From Cyclobacterium roseum (lineage in GTDB: Bacteria; Bacteroidota; Bacteroidia; Cytophagales; Cyclobacteriaceae), in contig NZ_WNKF01000003.1 in the NCBI RefSeq assembly GCF_010119225.1, positions 1-64,000 on the forward strand: a stretch of 64,000 nt of DNA, in the 5' to 3' direction. A model generated the notes under the pieces. The model was not told where the DNA came from. It saw only the letters and a list, made by a program, of their open reading frames with translations, and did not search any database. A program made the translations under genes and the position numbers. Positions 56,384-64,000 of the stretch are shown here, one piece after another; the stretch's first letter is position 1; each line of letters opens with the position of its first letter.

Positions 56384-56415
56384 AAAAAGTTTTCCCAATT
56401 TTGGGAAAACTTTTT
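56384..56415 (-). terminator. Terminator of the right amidohydrolase/SelA-like operon
   Basis: AAAAAGTTTTCCCAA and TTGGGAAAACTTTTT form a 15-bp perfect stem with a 2-base loop. On the minus strand it follows the amidohydrolase stop by 24 bp; A/T runs on both sides allow action in both directions. Confidence 0.85.
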
Positions 56416-56439
56416 ATCATTTTAGAATGGATATATACC

Positions 56440-57693
56440 TTATTGGATCAGGTCCTGTGCGGCAAGGCCGTTGAAATCATACATAACCTGTCCGTCTTTT
56501 ATCGTCATTTCACATTCCAGCCGCTGCTTAGTGGCTATTTTCTGACCGGAGCGGTCCCAAACACCGAAGTCTCCCTCTCGGATATTTAGAATCGCCAGGT
56601 CGGCAATAGCTCCTTCCGAGAGGTGTCCCAACTCGGTACGTTGTATTACCTGTGCGGGTTCCCAGGTGCTTGCTGAAATTACATGGGGAAGTTCCATGCC
56701 CATGGCCATAAAGGTGGTCATGACGTTTAGCATGTTTTTCATGGCAGCATTCATGCTTCCCGTGTGAAGGTCCGTGCTGATGGTATTTGGATAAAGACCG
56801 GCGGCAAGCGCCGGGATAGCTTGTTTGAACTCGAAACTGGCACCTCCATACCCCACATCAAAAATAATCCCCCGCTTTTGAGCGTCCAAAACAAAGGGCT
56901 CAAATTCCCGGGTTTCCCGGTTAACCACTGTTTCCCGGGCTCCGTTTAATTCTGCGTAGGCATGGGTGTAGATATCTCCCGGTCGCAATCGTTCGAAGAA
57001 AAGTTCCCGGATCGACAGGGGCTCAAATTGGGTAGAACCACCGAAGTCTACGATCACAGGTATATCGGCCAGGTTTCCGGCTTCGACGGCCCGGTCTATG
57101 GGTATCCAGTCCCTACTGCTGTAGTGAGCCACTTTAAAACCGACGACATACTGTCGGTTTTGCCGGGCCACCATGGCGCTTAGCTTGGCATCCATATCGC
57201 CTGTATTTTGTTCCCAGGCACCCCCACGCATGCCTTCTCCAACGATATTCATGAAAGCGAGTACACGTGTTTTGCTAGGCTCTATTATATTTTTCTTAAA
57301 GGTGTCAAAATTTTTCCACCCAGGCCCTCCGCAATCCACAATGGTAGTAACCCCGGATCGGAAGGTAAATCCATCCGGCGGCACTGCAATCAATCCATCA
57401 CTTAGGTAGTGATTGGGTTGTGTACCGTGAAAAACATGGCCATGAATGTCGATCAGGCCGGGAGTGACCAGCAGTCCATCGGCAGGGATGACTTTTTTGG
57501 CCTCTCCGGAAGGTATGGATGCGGCTACTTTGGCTATTTTCCCCTCCGTGATGGCAATATCCATGACACCGTCCAGGTTGTTTTTAGGGTCGATCAATCT
57601 GCCTCCCTTGATTAATAAATCATAGGTTTGGGCTGATAAAAGGCTGCTGGATAGCATCAGCAGCAATAACATACTATAAGTTTTGATTTTCAT
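56440..57693 (-). CDS. Exported COG3964-type amidohydrolase (right operon, last gene)
   Basis: 417 residues with a Sec signal (MKIKTYSMLLLLMLSSSLLSAQ). Motifs: GLIDIHGHVFHGTQPNHYLS (HxH), TFRSGVTTIVDCGGPGWKNF, VGFKVAHYSSRDW (Lys), VDFGGSTQFEPLS, IYTHAYAELN and ISTDLHTGSMNAA. It follows the SelA-like gene by three bases. It would act in the periplasm on an acylated acid. Compared with the left-operon copies it has VDCG in place of VDAG. Confidence 0.9.
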   Translation of the reverse strand: MKIKTYSMLLLLMLSSSLLSAQTYDLLIKGGRLIDPKNNLDGVMDIAITEGKIAKVAASIPSGEAKKVIPADGLLVTPGLIDIHGHVFHGTQPNHYLSDGLIAVPPDGFTFRSGVTTIVDCGGPGWKNFDTFKKNIIEPSKTRVLAFMNIVGEGMRGGAWEQNTGDMDAKLSAMVARQNRQYVVGFKVAHYSSRDWIPIDRAVEAGNLADIPVIVDFGGSTQFEPLSIRELFFERLRPGDIYTHAYAELNGARETVVNRETREFEPFVLDAQKRGIIFDVGYGGASFEFKQAIPALAAGLYPNTISTDLHTGSMNAAMKNMLNVMTTFMAMGMELPHVISASTWEPAQVIQRTELGHLSEGAIADLAILNIREGDFGVWDRSGQKIATKQRLECEMTIKDGQVMYDFNGLAAQDLIQ

Positions 57694-57696
57694 GGT

Positions 57697-58917
57697 TTAA
57701 ACTTTTGCGATACGTAACTCTTCGGCAATTCTCTTGGCTACTATTTTTTCTTCTTTCGGTCGGAGCATGAAAACCGTCATACTGATGGCGTTATCGCCAC
57801 CGCTAATGACCTCTATGGAGGGATCCCCCATGCGTAATTTTTCCTGCATTTGTTCACGGGTAAGTTGGATGGAATCATCCCAGGAAATTTTGAGATAGGG
57901 GGTGTGATTGGCGATTGGAGGTACTGAAACATCGGTAGTCACACCATCAATTTTTTCAACCTCTCCGGCTACATAGGCCACTTTATCTTCCCATTCTTTC
58001 CATTCCTTTTCATGGTCTTTTTTGATGTATTCGTCCAGGGCCACGTACATGCCAAGGATTTCCTCCTTATTTACTTTCATGCCTCTTCCGATGGTTCCTC
58101 CACGGGGTGGAGCACTCAGGCGGGCAGCTTCAATCAGGTCTTTTCTTCCCATAAGGATACCGGCACTTTGGGGCCCTTTGATGGCCTTTCCTCCCGATAC
58201 GCACACCAGGTCGAATCCCATATCATTGTATTTCCATAGATTTTCTACCGGGGGTACATCCGCCGCCATATCGATCATGGTCGGGATCCCGTGCTTTTTT
58301 CCCAGGGCCACCCACTCTTCATGGTTTATTTTGCCGTCCGGTGCCTGGTAATTTAGAAACCACATCATTGCGGTTTTGTCATTTATGGCGCGATCTACAT
58401 CCGCAGCTGTTTCCACTTCTACTACTTTCACGCCTGTATTCGTGATGGCATGAACGTACCCTACATTGTGAGACTTTTGTACAATGACTTCCGATTTCAT
58501 CCCCTCGAGATTGGGAAGTTGCCTGATTTTATCCCGGTCTTTGCCAGTCAATACTCCTGCCGTACCTAAAACCATCGCAGACCAGCAGCCCGCTGTGACC
58601 GTGGCGGCTTCGGCATGGCAGAGTACTGCGATCTTCTCACCTACCTTGTCCTGTACCTCGTCGAGCATTACATAATGGCGGGAGGAGTAGTTAATGGCTT
58701 CCATAACCTCTCTGGGCATCAGGGAGGCGGTCATGGCGGTATAGGTGCCAGCTGCATTTATAAAACTCCGCAACCCCAGTTCCTGTACCAGGTCTCGTTT
58801 GGGTAAGGCATCGGTAGGGGCTGCCAGGGTTCCGGATAAGGGAATTCCACTGCCCATCATGCCTCCTACCAAAGGAAGTGCTCCCAGTCTTTTTAATAAT
58901 TTTCTTCTACTTAACAT
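57697..58917 (-). CDS. Tat-exported SelA-like PLP enzyme, shorter paralogue
   Basis: 406 residues. The start MLSRRKLLKRLGALPLVGGM is a strong twin-arginine signal. PLP-fold marks: NAAGTYTAMTASLMPREVME, VTAGCWSAMVLGTAGVLTG, PTMIDMAADVPPVE (ring Asp), and VSGGKAIKGPQSAG with Lys244 at the same position as its paralogue at 31935-33548. It lacks that protein's C-terminal beta domain. By family the reaction is probably ammonia elimination from a 2-amino sugar acid, giving an enamine. It sits between RidA (58 bp upstream) and an amidohydrolase. Confidence 0.9.
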   Translation of the reverse strand: MLSRRKLLKRLGALPLVGGMMGSGIPLSGTLAAPTDALPKRDLVQELGLRSFINAAGTYTAMTASLMPREVMEAINYSSRHYVMLDEVQDKVGEKIAVLCHAEAATVTAGCWSAMVLGTAGVLTGKDRDKIRQLPNLEGMKSEVIVQKSHNVGYVHAITNTGVKVVEVETAADVDRAINDKTAMMWFLNYQAPDGKINHEEWVALGKKHGIPTMIDMAADVPPVENLWKYNDMGFDLVCVSGGKAIKGPQSAGILMGRKDLIEAARLSAPPRGGTIGRGMKVNKEEILGMYVALDEYIKKDHEKEWKEWEDKVAYVAGEVEKIDGVTTDVSVPPIANHTPYLKISWDDSIQLTREQMQEKLRMGDPSIEVISGGDNAISMTVFMLRPKEEKIVAKRIAEELRIAKV

Positions 58918-58975
58918 CTTTTTTTCGTTTAGTGACGCTTTGGACGGATTCTGATTGGGTCCAAAACGAAATATT

Positions 58976-59506
58976 CTAATCTTCTATTTCCACTATCATC
59001 TCGATCTCTATGGCAATGTTGTTGGGAAGCGAGCCCATGCCTACTGCAGATCGGGCATGCTTGCCTTTCTCCCCAAATACTTCTACCATAAAGTCGGAAA
59101 ATCCGTTCATAACGCTGGGTTGTTGGGTAAAATTCGGACTGGCATTTACCATTCCCAGGACTTTAACGATTCGTTTTACTTTATTTAAATCTCCTATTTC
59201 AGCTTTTAATGTAGCTAACAAAGCGATCCCGGTAAGCCGGGCGGCTTCCTGTCCCTCCGACACGGTAAGTTCCGTACCTAGCTTTCCCTGTACACTTGTC
59301 CCATCCCCACGGCTGGGACCATGTCCAGATAAAAAGACCAGGTTTCCGGTACGGACTGCGCGAACAAAATTGGCTGTAGGTGGGGACGGTTCGCTTAGCG
59401 TGATGCCCATGGCCTTTAACTTCTGTTCGGGATTCTGCTGTGAATAACCCATCCATGAAACGGTCATGAGTCCCCATAATAATAGAAATTGTAGTGGTTT
59501 TTGCAT
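58976..59506 (-). CDS. Exported RidA/YjgF-family protein (right operon)
   Basis: 176 residues with a Sec signal (MQKPLQFLLLWGLMTVSWMGYS) and a RidA domain closely similar to the left lipoprotein (GNLVFLSGHGPSRGDGTSVQ; HARSAVGMGSLPNNIAIEIE), with the catalytic Arg kept. It is predicted to be soluble in the periplasm. Position between an amidohydrolase and a SelA-like PLP gene matches the left operon. Confidence 0.9.
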   Translation of the reverse strand: MQKPLQFLLLWGLMTVSWMGYSQQNPEQKLKAMGITLSEPSPPTANFVRAVRTGNLVFLSGHGPSRGDGTSVQGKLGTELTVSEGQEAARLTGIALLATLKAEIGDLNKVKRIVKVLGMVNASPNFTQQPSVMNGFSDFMVEVFGEKGKHARSAVGMGSLPNNIAIEIEMIVEIED

Positions 59507-59547
59507 AAGTAATTAGTTGTTTATTTGATTCACTATTCCTAACGGTA

Positions 59548-60798
59548 TTAGTCATTCCAAGGCCTGCTGCCCAGACCGTTCAGGTCCCAAACGATGCTAC
59601 CCGCCCTGAGCGTAAGTTCTGTTTCTAATCTTTGAGTGCCGGCGTTGGATTCCCCTGCGGAATCCAAAAATCCAAATGCTCCCTGATGCAAAGTAAAGAG
59701 GGCCAGATCCGCTTCTGCTCCCACCGATAAGTGACCCAAATCTTCCCGCTGAATTACCTGAGCAGGTTTCCAAGTGGACGCTTCTATGGCCTCCTGAAGG
59801 CTCATGCCAAGATTCATCATTTTGGAGACCACATTGGACATGTCCTTCATTCCACCATTCATACTACCCGTGTGCAGATCGGTACTGATGGTATTGGGCC
59901 AAAAACCCTGCTGCGTGGCAGGAACGGCGATATCGTAGTAAAAAGATCCGCCGCCATGTCCTACGTCAAAGATCAAGCCCTTCTTCTGAGCGGTCCACCA
60001 GTGCTCCCTTACCTTTTCGCTCTCATCAATAACTGCTTCTTTTGGCCCGTGCCCGGAGTAATTCCTGCCATACATATGTGTCAGAATATCTCCTGGCCTC
60101 AGGATCTCCAGGAAGAGCGTTGCCAGCGGTAGGGCAGGATCCGCACCTCCCAAATCCACCATTACTGGGATATTCGCAGCGACACCTGCTGCTGCCGCTT
60201 TGCGATAGGGTTCCCACTCATGTCCCCGGTAGTGGGCGATCTTAACGCCGATTATTTCTGGAAACTGCCGGGCTACCATAGCCGTCATTTTGGCATCCAT
60301 ATCTCCCTGGTCTTGTTCTCGCGGGACGACCCCACTCATGCCATCGCCCACAATGTTGATAAAGGCAAGAACCCGGGTTCGGGACCTGTCGATCACTTGT
60401 TCTTTAAATTGCCGAAAATTTCGCCATCCCGCACCACCGGCGTCCGCCACAGTGGTAACTCCTGCCCGGAAGGTAAAACCGTCTGGAGGCAAAGCGGAAA
60501 AACTATTGCTTAAATACCGGTGAGGGACCGTGCCGAAGAAATGATGACCATGAATGTCTATCAGTCCGGGACTCACGATCATGCCCTGTGCATTGATTGT
60601 CTTTTTTGCGTCCTCAGCAGCGATGTTTTTGGCGACACGGGCAATTTTCTGATCTTTTATGGCAATGTCCATCACCTCGTCCAATTGATTTTTTGGATCG
60701 ATAACATGTCCGTTTTTGATCAGCATATCGTATTGCTGGGCCTGAATGGAAAGCAGGCTCCAGCATAGAAAGGCAAGAAATAGACAGGTTTTTTTCAT
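59548..60798 (-). CDS. Exported COG3964-type amidohydrolase (right operon, third gene)
   Basis: 416 residues with a signal peptide (MKKTCLFLAFLCWSLLSIQA). Motifs: GLIDIHGHHFFGTVPHRYLS, TFRAGVTTVADAGGAGWRNF, IGVKIAHYRGHEW (Lys), MVDLGGADPALP, ILTHMYGRN and ISTDLHTGSMNGG. It has VDLG where others have VDFG. It comes 3 bp after the CBM9-like gene and 41 bp before RidA, in a six-gene operon. Confidence 0.9.
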   Translation of the reverse strand: MKKTCLFLAFLCWSLLSIQAQQYDMLIKNGHVIDPKNQLDEVMDIAIKDQKIARVAKNIAAEDAKKTINAQGMIVSPGLIDIHGHHFFGTVPHRYLSNSFSALPPDGFTFRAGVTTVADAGGAGWRNFRQFKEQVIDRSRTRVLAFINIVGDGMSGVVPREQDQGDMDAKMTAMVARQFPEIIGVKIAHYRGHEWEPYRKAAAAGVAANIPVMVDLGGADPALPLATLFLEILRPGDILTHMYGRNYSGHGPKEAVIDESEKVREHWWTAQKKGLIFDVGHGGGSFYYDIAVPATQQGFWPNTISTDLHTGSMNGGMKDMSNVVSKMMNLGMSLQEAIEASTWKPAQVIQREDLGHLSVGAEADLALFTLHQGAFGFLDSAGESNAGTQRLETELTLRAGSIVWDLNGLGSRPWND

Positions 60799-60801
60799 GG
60801 G

Positions 60802-61551
60802 TTATTGAAAGATAAGGTTGCCGAAGTACTTCGGTAAATGAAAATCCGGACGCTGGTTAATGACTTCATTCCAGGTAATATAATGTGGATTACTGGTCCG
60901 GCTCCCTGTTTTGTAAAAATTGGCCTTCCAAACCACTCCGGGAGCGGGGGAAGTGATGGTCCGGTATTGCTTTAATAGTTCGACGGGTAGCCGGAATTCA
61001 ATATACCAGGTGGTGGCTTCCTTGATTTCAGGAATGACTTCTCCAGGGAGACTATGCGCAATTTCTATTTTTTTGATCAGCTCGGAGTTGACGACTTCGT
61101 ATTCTTTGCGTGGGGAGGTGACATGGTGAAACAAAGGTACGCCAGCGGCATTGATCTCCAGGTTAAAGTACTCCAATGGCTTGGAAACATCCGGGGAAAA
61201 GAAAAACTCCACGCAGGAGTCGGTGGATACCGGACCGTTTATTTCCTGCACTAAAGCCTGCACAAATCTATCCTCGACTTTGAAAATACCATAAATGTTT
61301 TGTTTATCGTACCTAAGCTTTACCTGGGTACGAGGACTGAATGCAGGCTTTTCTCCCATATGCAAGGAAATATCGGCTGCTGGCACTTCTTTCCATTCAG
61401 GTTTTTCCCAATTTCCATCAATGGTTAAAGGCTGATTCACGGGCTGGACGAGGTATTCGGCAGGGTTCGGTACGGGAGAATTCATGCTGTCTGGCATCGC
61501 GTTTTGGGATTCAACGAAAAACAATACAAATAGGAAGTAAATAAGCTGCAT
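60802..61551 (-). CDS. Secreted protein with CBM9-like domain
   Basis: 249 residues; signal peptide (MQLIYFLFVLFFVESQNA). The rest is one family-9-like carbohydrate-binding fold: PLTIDGNWEKPEWKEVPAAD, RYDKQNIYGIFKVED, DSCVEFFFSPD and EFRLPVELL, with a late WKANFYKTG. CBM9 domains bind glycan ends in many secreted enzymes; here it is a free-standing protein, perhaps a binding protein for the locus substrate. Second gene of the right operon. Confidence 0.78.
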   Translation of the reverse strand: MQLIYFLFVLFFVESQNAMPDSMNSPVPNPAEYLVQPVNQPLTIDGNWEKPEWKEVPAADISLHMGEKPAFSPRTQVKLRYDKQNIYGIFKVEDRFVQALVQEINGPVSTDSCVEFFFSPDVSKPLEYFNLEINAAGVPLFHHVTSPRKEYEVVNSELIKKIEIAHSLPGEVIPEIKEATTWYIEFRLPVELLKQYRTITSPAPGVVWKANFYKTGSRTSNPHYITWNEVINQRPDFHLPKYFGNLIFQ

Positions 61552-61590
61552 GGTCGGATGAATTTAACTAATTGAACGCTCGTACACAAA

Positions 61591-63360
61591 TTATTTCAGC
61601 TCCTTGCGCACCTGAGCTACCTCGGCAGCAGAAATGCTGGAGGCGTTATTACCGAAGCTTTTCCGGATGTAAGTCAGCACACCTGCCACCTCCGCATCGC
61701 TTAGAAAGGAATGTGCGGGCATGATGCCGTTGTAAGCTACTCCGTTTACCTCAACCTGTCCTTCCAGACCGTTTAGCAAGAGACTGATCAATCTTTTCCT
61801 GTTTGGTCCCCTATTAGCGGTCACCCATTCTGTCTCCGAAAGCGGTGGAAAGCGCGTTCCATCCCCTTTTCCATTCGTCTGATGACAGGTAGCGCAATAA
61901 ATATTGTAAGTTTGCGCACCGGTTTCCAACAAACCTTTTTCCAGGTTATCTTTTTGTTCGTCTGGATTCTTGATGTTCGTTCTGCTATTTTTACGTTCCT
62001 CCAGTTTTGCCAACGCAGCTTCCCCAAATTCAGACTTGTCACCGGTATACATGACCCGCCATATTTTTCCCTGCACACTTTCGGTGATGTATAGGGAACC
62101 GTCCGGTCCCATGGAAATTCCCATGGGTCGGGCAGCGGCATCGCCGGTGTTGACGATGGTGTCCAGTTGGGCAAAGCCATCGGCGAAGACTTCCCATGGT
62201 CCGGATGGCTTCCCGTCTTCGAAAGGTACAAATCCCACAAAGTACCCTCCCTGGGGATAAGGCCCCCGGATGGTGCTACCGTGAAAGGCGACAAAGGCTC
62301 CATCTTTATACCTGTCCGGAAACTGATCTCCCTGATAAAAGTACAGGTCATTTGGGGCGAAATGCCCGGGAAATCCCAATAATGGCCATTCCACATTCTC
62401 AGCACCGGTCGCTTTTTCCTTGTCTCCTCCATACTCCGGGTTCAACAGCTTTTTTTCCCGTATCTGGTCGTAATAGTAATAGGGCCAGCCGCCATCAGTT
62501 CCTTCCTCCACCTTGAAAAATTCCTCAGAGGGCAGGACGGCTGACTCCCACCTGGAAAAAAGATCTGGCCAGGTACGGTGTAGATTATCCCTGCCATGTT
62601 GCACGACGTACAGGCTGTTTTCTTTCTCATTCCAGTCCATGGCAACCACGCTTCGAATGCCCGTTGCATACCTGTATCCGTCTTGCTGGGTTTGATTTAG
62701 CTTATTCGCATCAAACCTCCAGATGCCTCCGTGCCATTCCAATTGAGGACAGGGATTTAAGCCGGGAGCACCAGGCCTTCGGTTAAACTCCTGACAGACA
62801 TCACCGGGAGAGCCGAAGGGTATGTACATGTATCCCTGATTGTCGAAAGCAATTGGCTTGGCGATATGTTCGTAACCATGCACTGCATTTTTATAATCAT
62901 CTTTCATGATGAGCTCCACCTCTCCCTCCGGCACCAGTTTCTCTGGATCCAGCCGGGTTCGGTAAACCTCGCCCGCGGTACTGAAATACAAATAGCCGTT
63001 ATGGATTTCCATACCGGTACCATAGTTGCCCGTGTCAGGGTAGTCTCCAAAGGTTTCAATTAGGTCGGCCTTTCCATTTCCGTCGGTGTCCCTCAGGGCA
63101 ACAATTCCCTGACCGGCCTCATTCGGGACTCGCAATTTTACGTAAATATCGCCATTATCATTAACGGTCAGGTGACGCGCCCTTCCGATACTGTCCACTA
63201 CGACTACCGCCTCGAAACCATCTGGCAGGAACAAGCCGCCATTATCCGGGTCAGCCTCAGGCAAATTACCTCCCTGTTGGCAGGAACTAATAAGCAGAAT
63301 TATTATCCATATAAATGGCAGGGACTGAAAAAAATGGCTAACGTATTTTGGTCCTTTCAT
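61591..63360 (-). CDS. Sorbosone dehydrogenase-like lipoprotein fused to cytochrome c (right)
   Basis: 589 residues; lipobox ISSC (Cys27). Same layout as the protein at 37568-39322: propeller motifs RARHLTVNDNGDIYVKLRVP, VVQHGRDNLHRTWP, FVAFHGSTIRGPYPQG, GPDGSLYITES; then a cytochrome c domain with CATCH near residue 488 and MPAHSF as probable axial Met region. First gene of the right operon. It would oxidise a sugar or aldehyde with PQQ and pass electrons to its own heme. Confidence 0.88.
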   Translation of the reverse strand: MKGPKYVSHFFQSLPFIWIIILLISSCQQGGNLPEADPDNGGLFLPDGFEAVVVVDSIGRARHLTVNDNGDIYVKLRVPNEAGQGIVALRDTDGNGKADLIETFGDYPDTGNYGTGMEIHNGYLYFSTAGEVYRTRLDPEKLVPEGEVELIMKDDYKNAVHGYEHIAKPIAFDNQGYMYIPFGSPGDVCQEFNRRPGAPGLNPCPQLEWHGGIWRFDANKLNQTQQDGYRYATGIRSVVAMDWNEKENSLYVVQHGRDNLHRTWPDLFSRWESAVLPSEEFFKVEEGTDGGWPYYYYDQIREKKLLNPEYGGDKEKATGAENVEWPLLGFPGHFAPNDLYFYQGDQFPDRYKDGAFVAFHGSTIRGPYPQGGYFVGFVPFEDGKPSGPWEVFADGFAQLDTIVNTGDAAARPMGISMGPDGSLYITESVQGKIWRVMYTGDKSEFGEAALAKLEERKNSRTNIKNPDEQKDNLEKGLLETGAQTYNIYCATCHQTNGKGDGTRFPPLSETEWVTANRGPNRKRLISLLLNGLEGQVEVNGVAYNGIMPAHSFLSDAEVAGVLTYIRKSFGNNASSISAAEVAQVRKELK

Positions 63361-63759
63361 CGTCTAAGCATCAATTGAGGTTTGATAATGTTTTGTTTGC
63401 TGAGGTAATGAAACATCGCAAATGGGTGACAAAGCTTGTGGAGATTCGCACAGATCAGTGTTGCTCCCGCTTCAATTTGACTCGAATATTCCAAGCGCAT
63501 GTCATCGGGGTGATTCGTTAAGCCCTTTACCTCGCCGTGCTTGAACAGAATAGAGCTTGTACAGTTGCATGTTTCGACAAGTAAGATAATTGGATTTCGT
63601 AAAAATCCATTGGAATAAATCGTAAATTATAGCGATAAATTACTTAAGTGGACATTGTATACCAGAAATGGCGATATGACCAGTGAAAAAAGTGCAGGCA
63701 TGCCCAGCGAAGATGCCTGACCTTCCCTCGAGATTAGGCCCGGGCAGTCATAAACGGCC
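63361..63759. other. Intergenic stretch, no gene seen
   Basis: About 400 bp between the right operon and the gene at the window edge. It should hold the promoter of the right operon. I saw no open frame with family resemblance and no clear promoter box. Confidence 0.4.
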
Positions 63760-64000
63760 TTATGCTACGGAGGTGAGGGAATGTAAATATTCCTTTATGT
63801 CTTTCAAGTAATGCATCACATGGACATTGGATGGGATGGTTAGGTCCTGACCGACTATCTGGTACCCTGAAACCAAAATTCCAGCATCCGGAAATCTTTC
63901 AGAAAGAGAATGTAAGTAAGGCTGCACTTGCTCTCCGGAGGGAGAGGTAGTAATGACCGTTACCAGAAAATCCGGTTGGTGTACCTTATAAACGTTATTC
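63760..64000 (-). CDS. C-terminus of a MerR-type regulator with B12-binding-like domain (partial)
   Basis: The minus strand is open from the window end to the TAA at 63760-63762, giving 79 residues. They read (in part) FLVTVITTSPSGEQVQPYLH, then SLSERFPDAGILVSGYQIVG, and near the end IPSNVHVMHYLKDIKEYL. This is the last part of the Rossmann-like B12-binding fold seen in CarH/LitR-type MerR regulators of this phylum. Only the C-terminal part lies in the window, so the DNA-binding domain and the cobalamin His motif cannot be checked. It could regulate the right operon. Confidence 0.55.
   Translation of the reverse strand, partial: NNVYKVHQPDFLVTVITTSPSGEQVQPYLHSLSERFPDAGILVSGYQIVGQDLTIPSNVHVMHYLKDIKEYLHSLTSVA

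Noticed and set aside
57697-58917. L-seryl-tRNA(Sec) selenium transferase (SelA)
   Set aside because: Tat signal and no selB, selD or tRNA-Sec in the window; it fits the SelA-related PLP group instead.

Overview
The window looks like a chromosomal segment of a Bacteroidota bacterium, probably in the Cytophagales/Cyclobacteriaceae area. The evidence is a SusC/SusD pair, many short-lipobox lipoproteins, a very long secreted protein with lamin-tail domains, an ASPIC/UnbV repeat lipoprotein, an infB with a long Lys/Pro/Glu-rich N-terminal extension, and little Shine-Dalgarno signal ahead of starts. No rRNA, tRNA or CRISPR array was recognised.

Left part (1-22.4 kb), mainly housekeeping. An AT-rich repeat block (1-420) is followed by a small heat-shock protein, a tripartite TRAP transporter operon (dctP-dctQ-dctM), a 1754-residue secreted lamin-tail/Ig-like protein, asd with a THUMP-like methyltransferase, and a decayed HNH endonuclease gene. 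Next come a Tat-exported sugar isomerase-like protein, the rimP-nusA-infB operon with a leader hairpin, cysS, an M28 lipoprotein and galK.

Middle part (22.4-31.2 kb), accessory in character. It holds a VapBC-like toxin-antitoxin pair, a PH-like membrane protein and a sialate O-acetylesterase-like enzyme. A 1.15-kb insert carries a UPF0175/DUF3368 toxin-antitoxin pair (toxin frameshifted) and is bounded by an exact 41-bp direct repeat that copies the 3' end of the adjacent phnW-like gene. An ergothioneine-type pair (egtB-egtD) follows.

Right part (31.2-63.4 kb), the most interesting region. It is a large catabolic locus with two sets of related genes either side of a SusC/SusD system. In total there are four exported COG3964-type amidohydrolases, two Tat-signal SelA-like PLP enzymes, three exported RidA proteins, two sorbosone-dehydrogenase-like/cytochrome c lipoproteins and an SMP-30 lactonase-like lipoprotein. 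A CBM9-like protein, a BASS transporter, an Nramp-fold transporter without the metal-binding motifs, and a set of PAS/GAF signalling proteins complete it. Taken together they suggest an extracytoplasmic oxidative route for an amino-sugar acid or N-acyl amino acid: uptake by SusCD, sugar oxidation to a lactone with electrons to cytochrome c, lactone hydrolysis, deacylation, PLP-dependent ammonia elimination, imine clean-up by RidA, and import. The individual families are recognisable; the pathway and its substrate are inference.

Signalling (50.9-56.2 kb) has one complete PAS histidine kinase and two proteins that carry an H-box dimerisation segment but no ATPase domain, one in an operon with an AhpD-like protein and a single-domain response regulator. 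The window ends inside a gene on the minus strand that looks like the C-terminus of a MerR-type regulator with a B12-binding-like domain.
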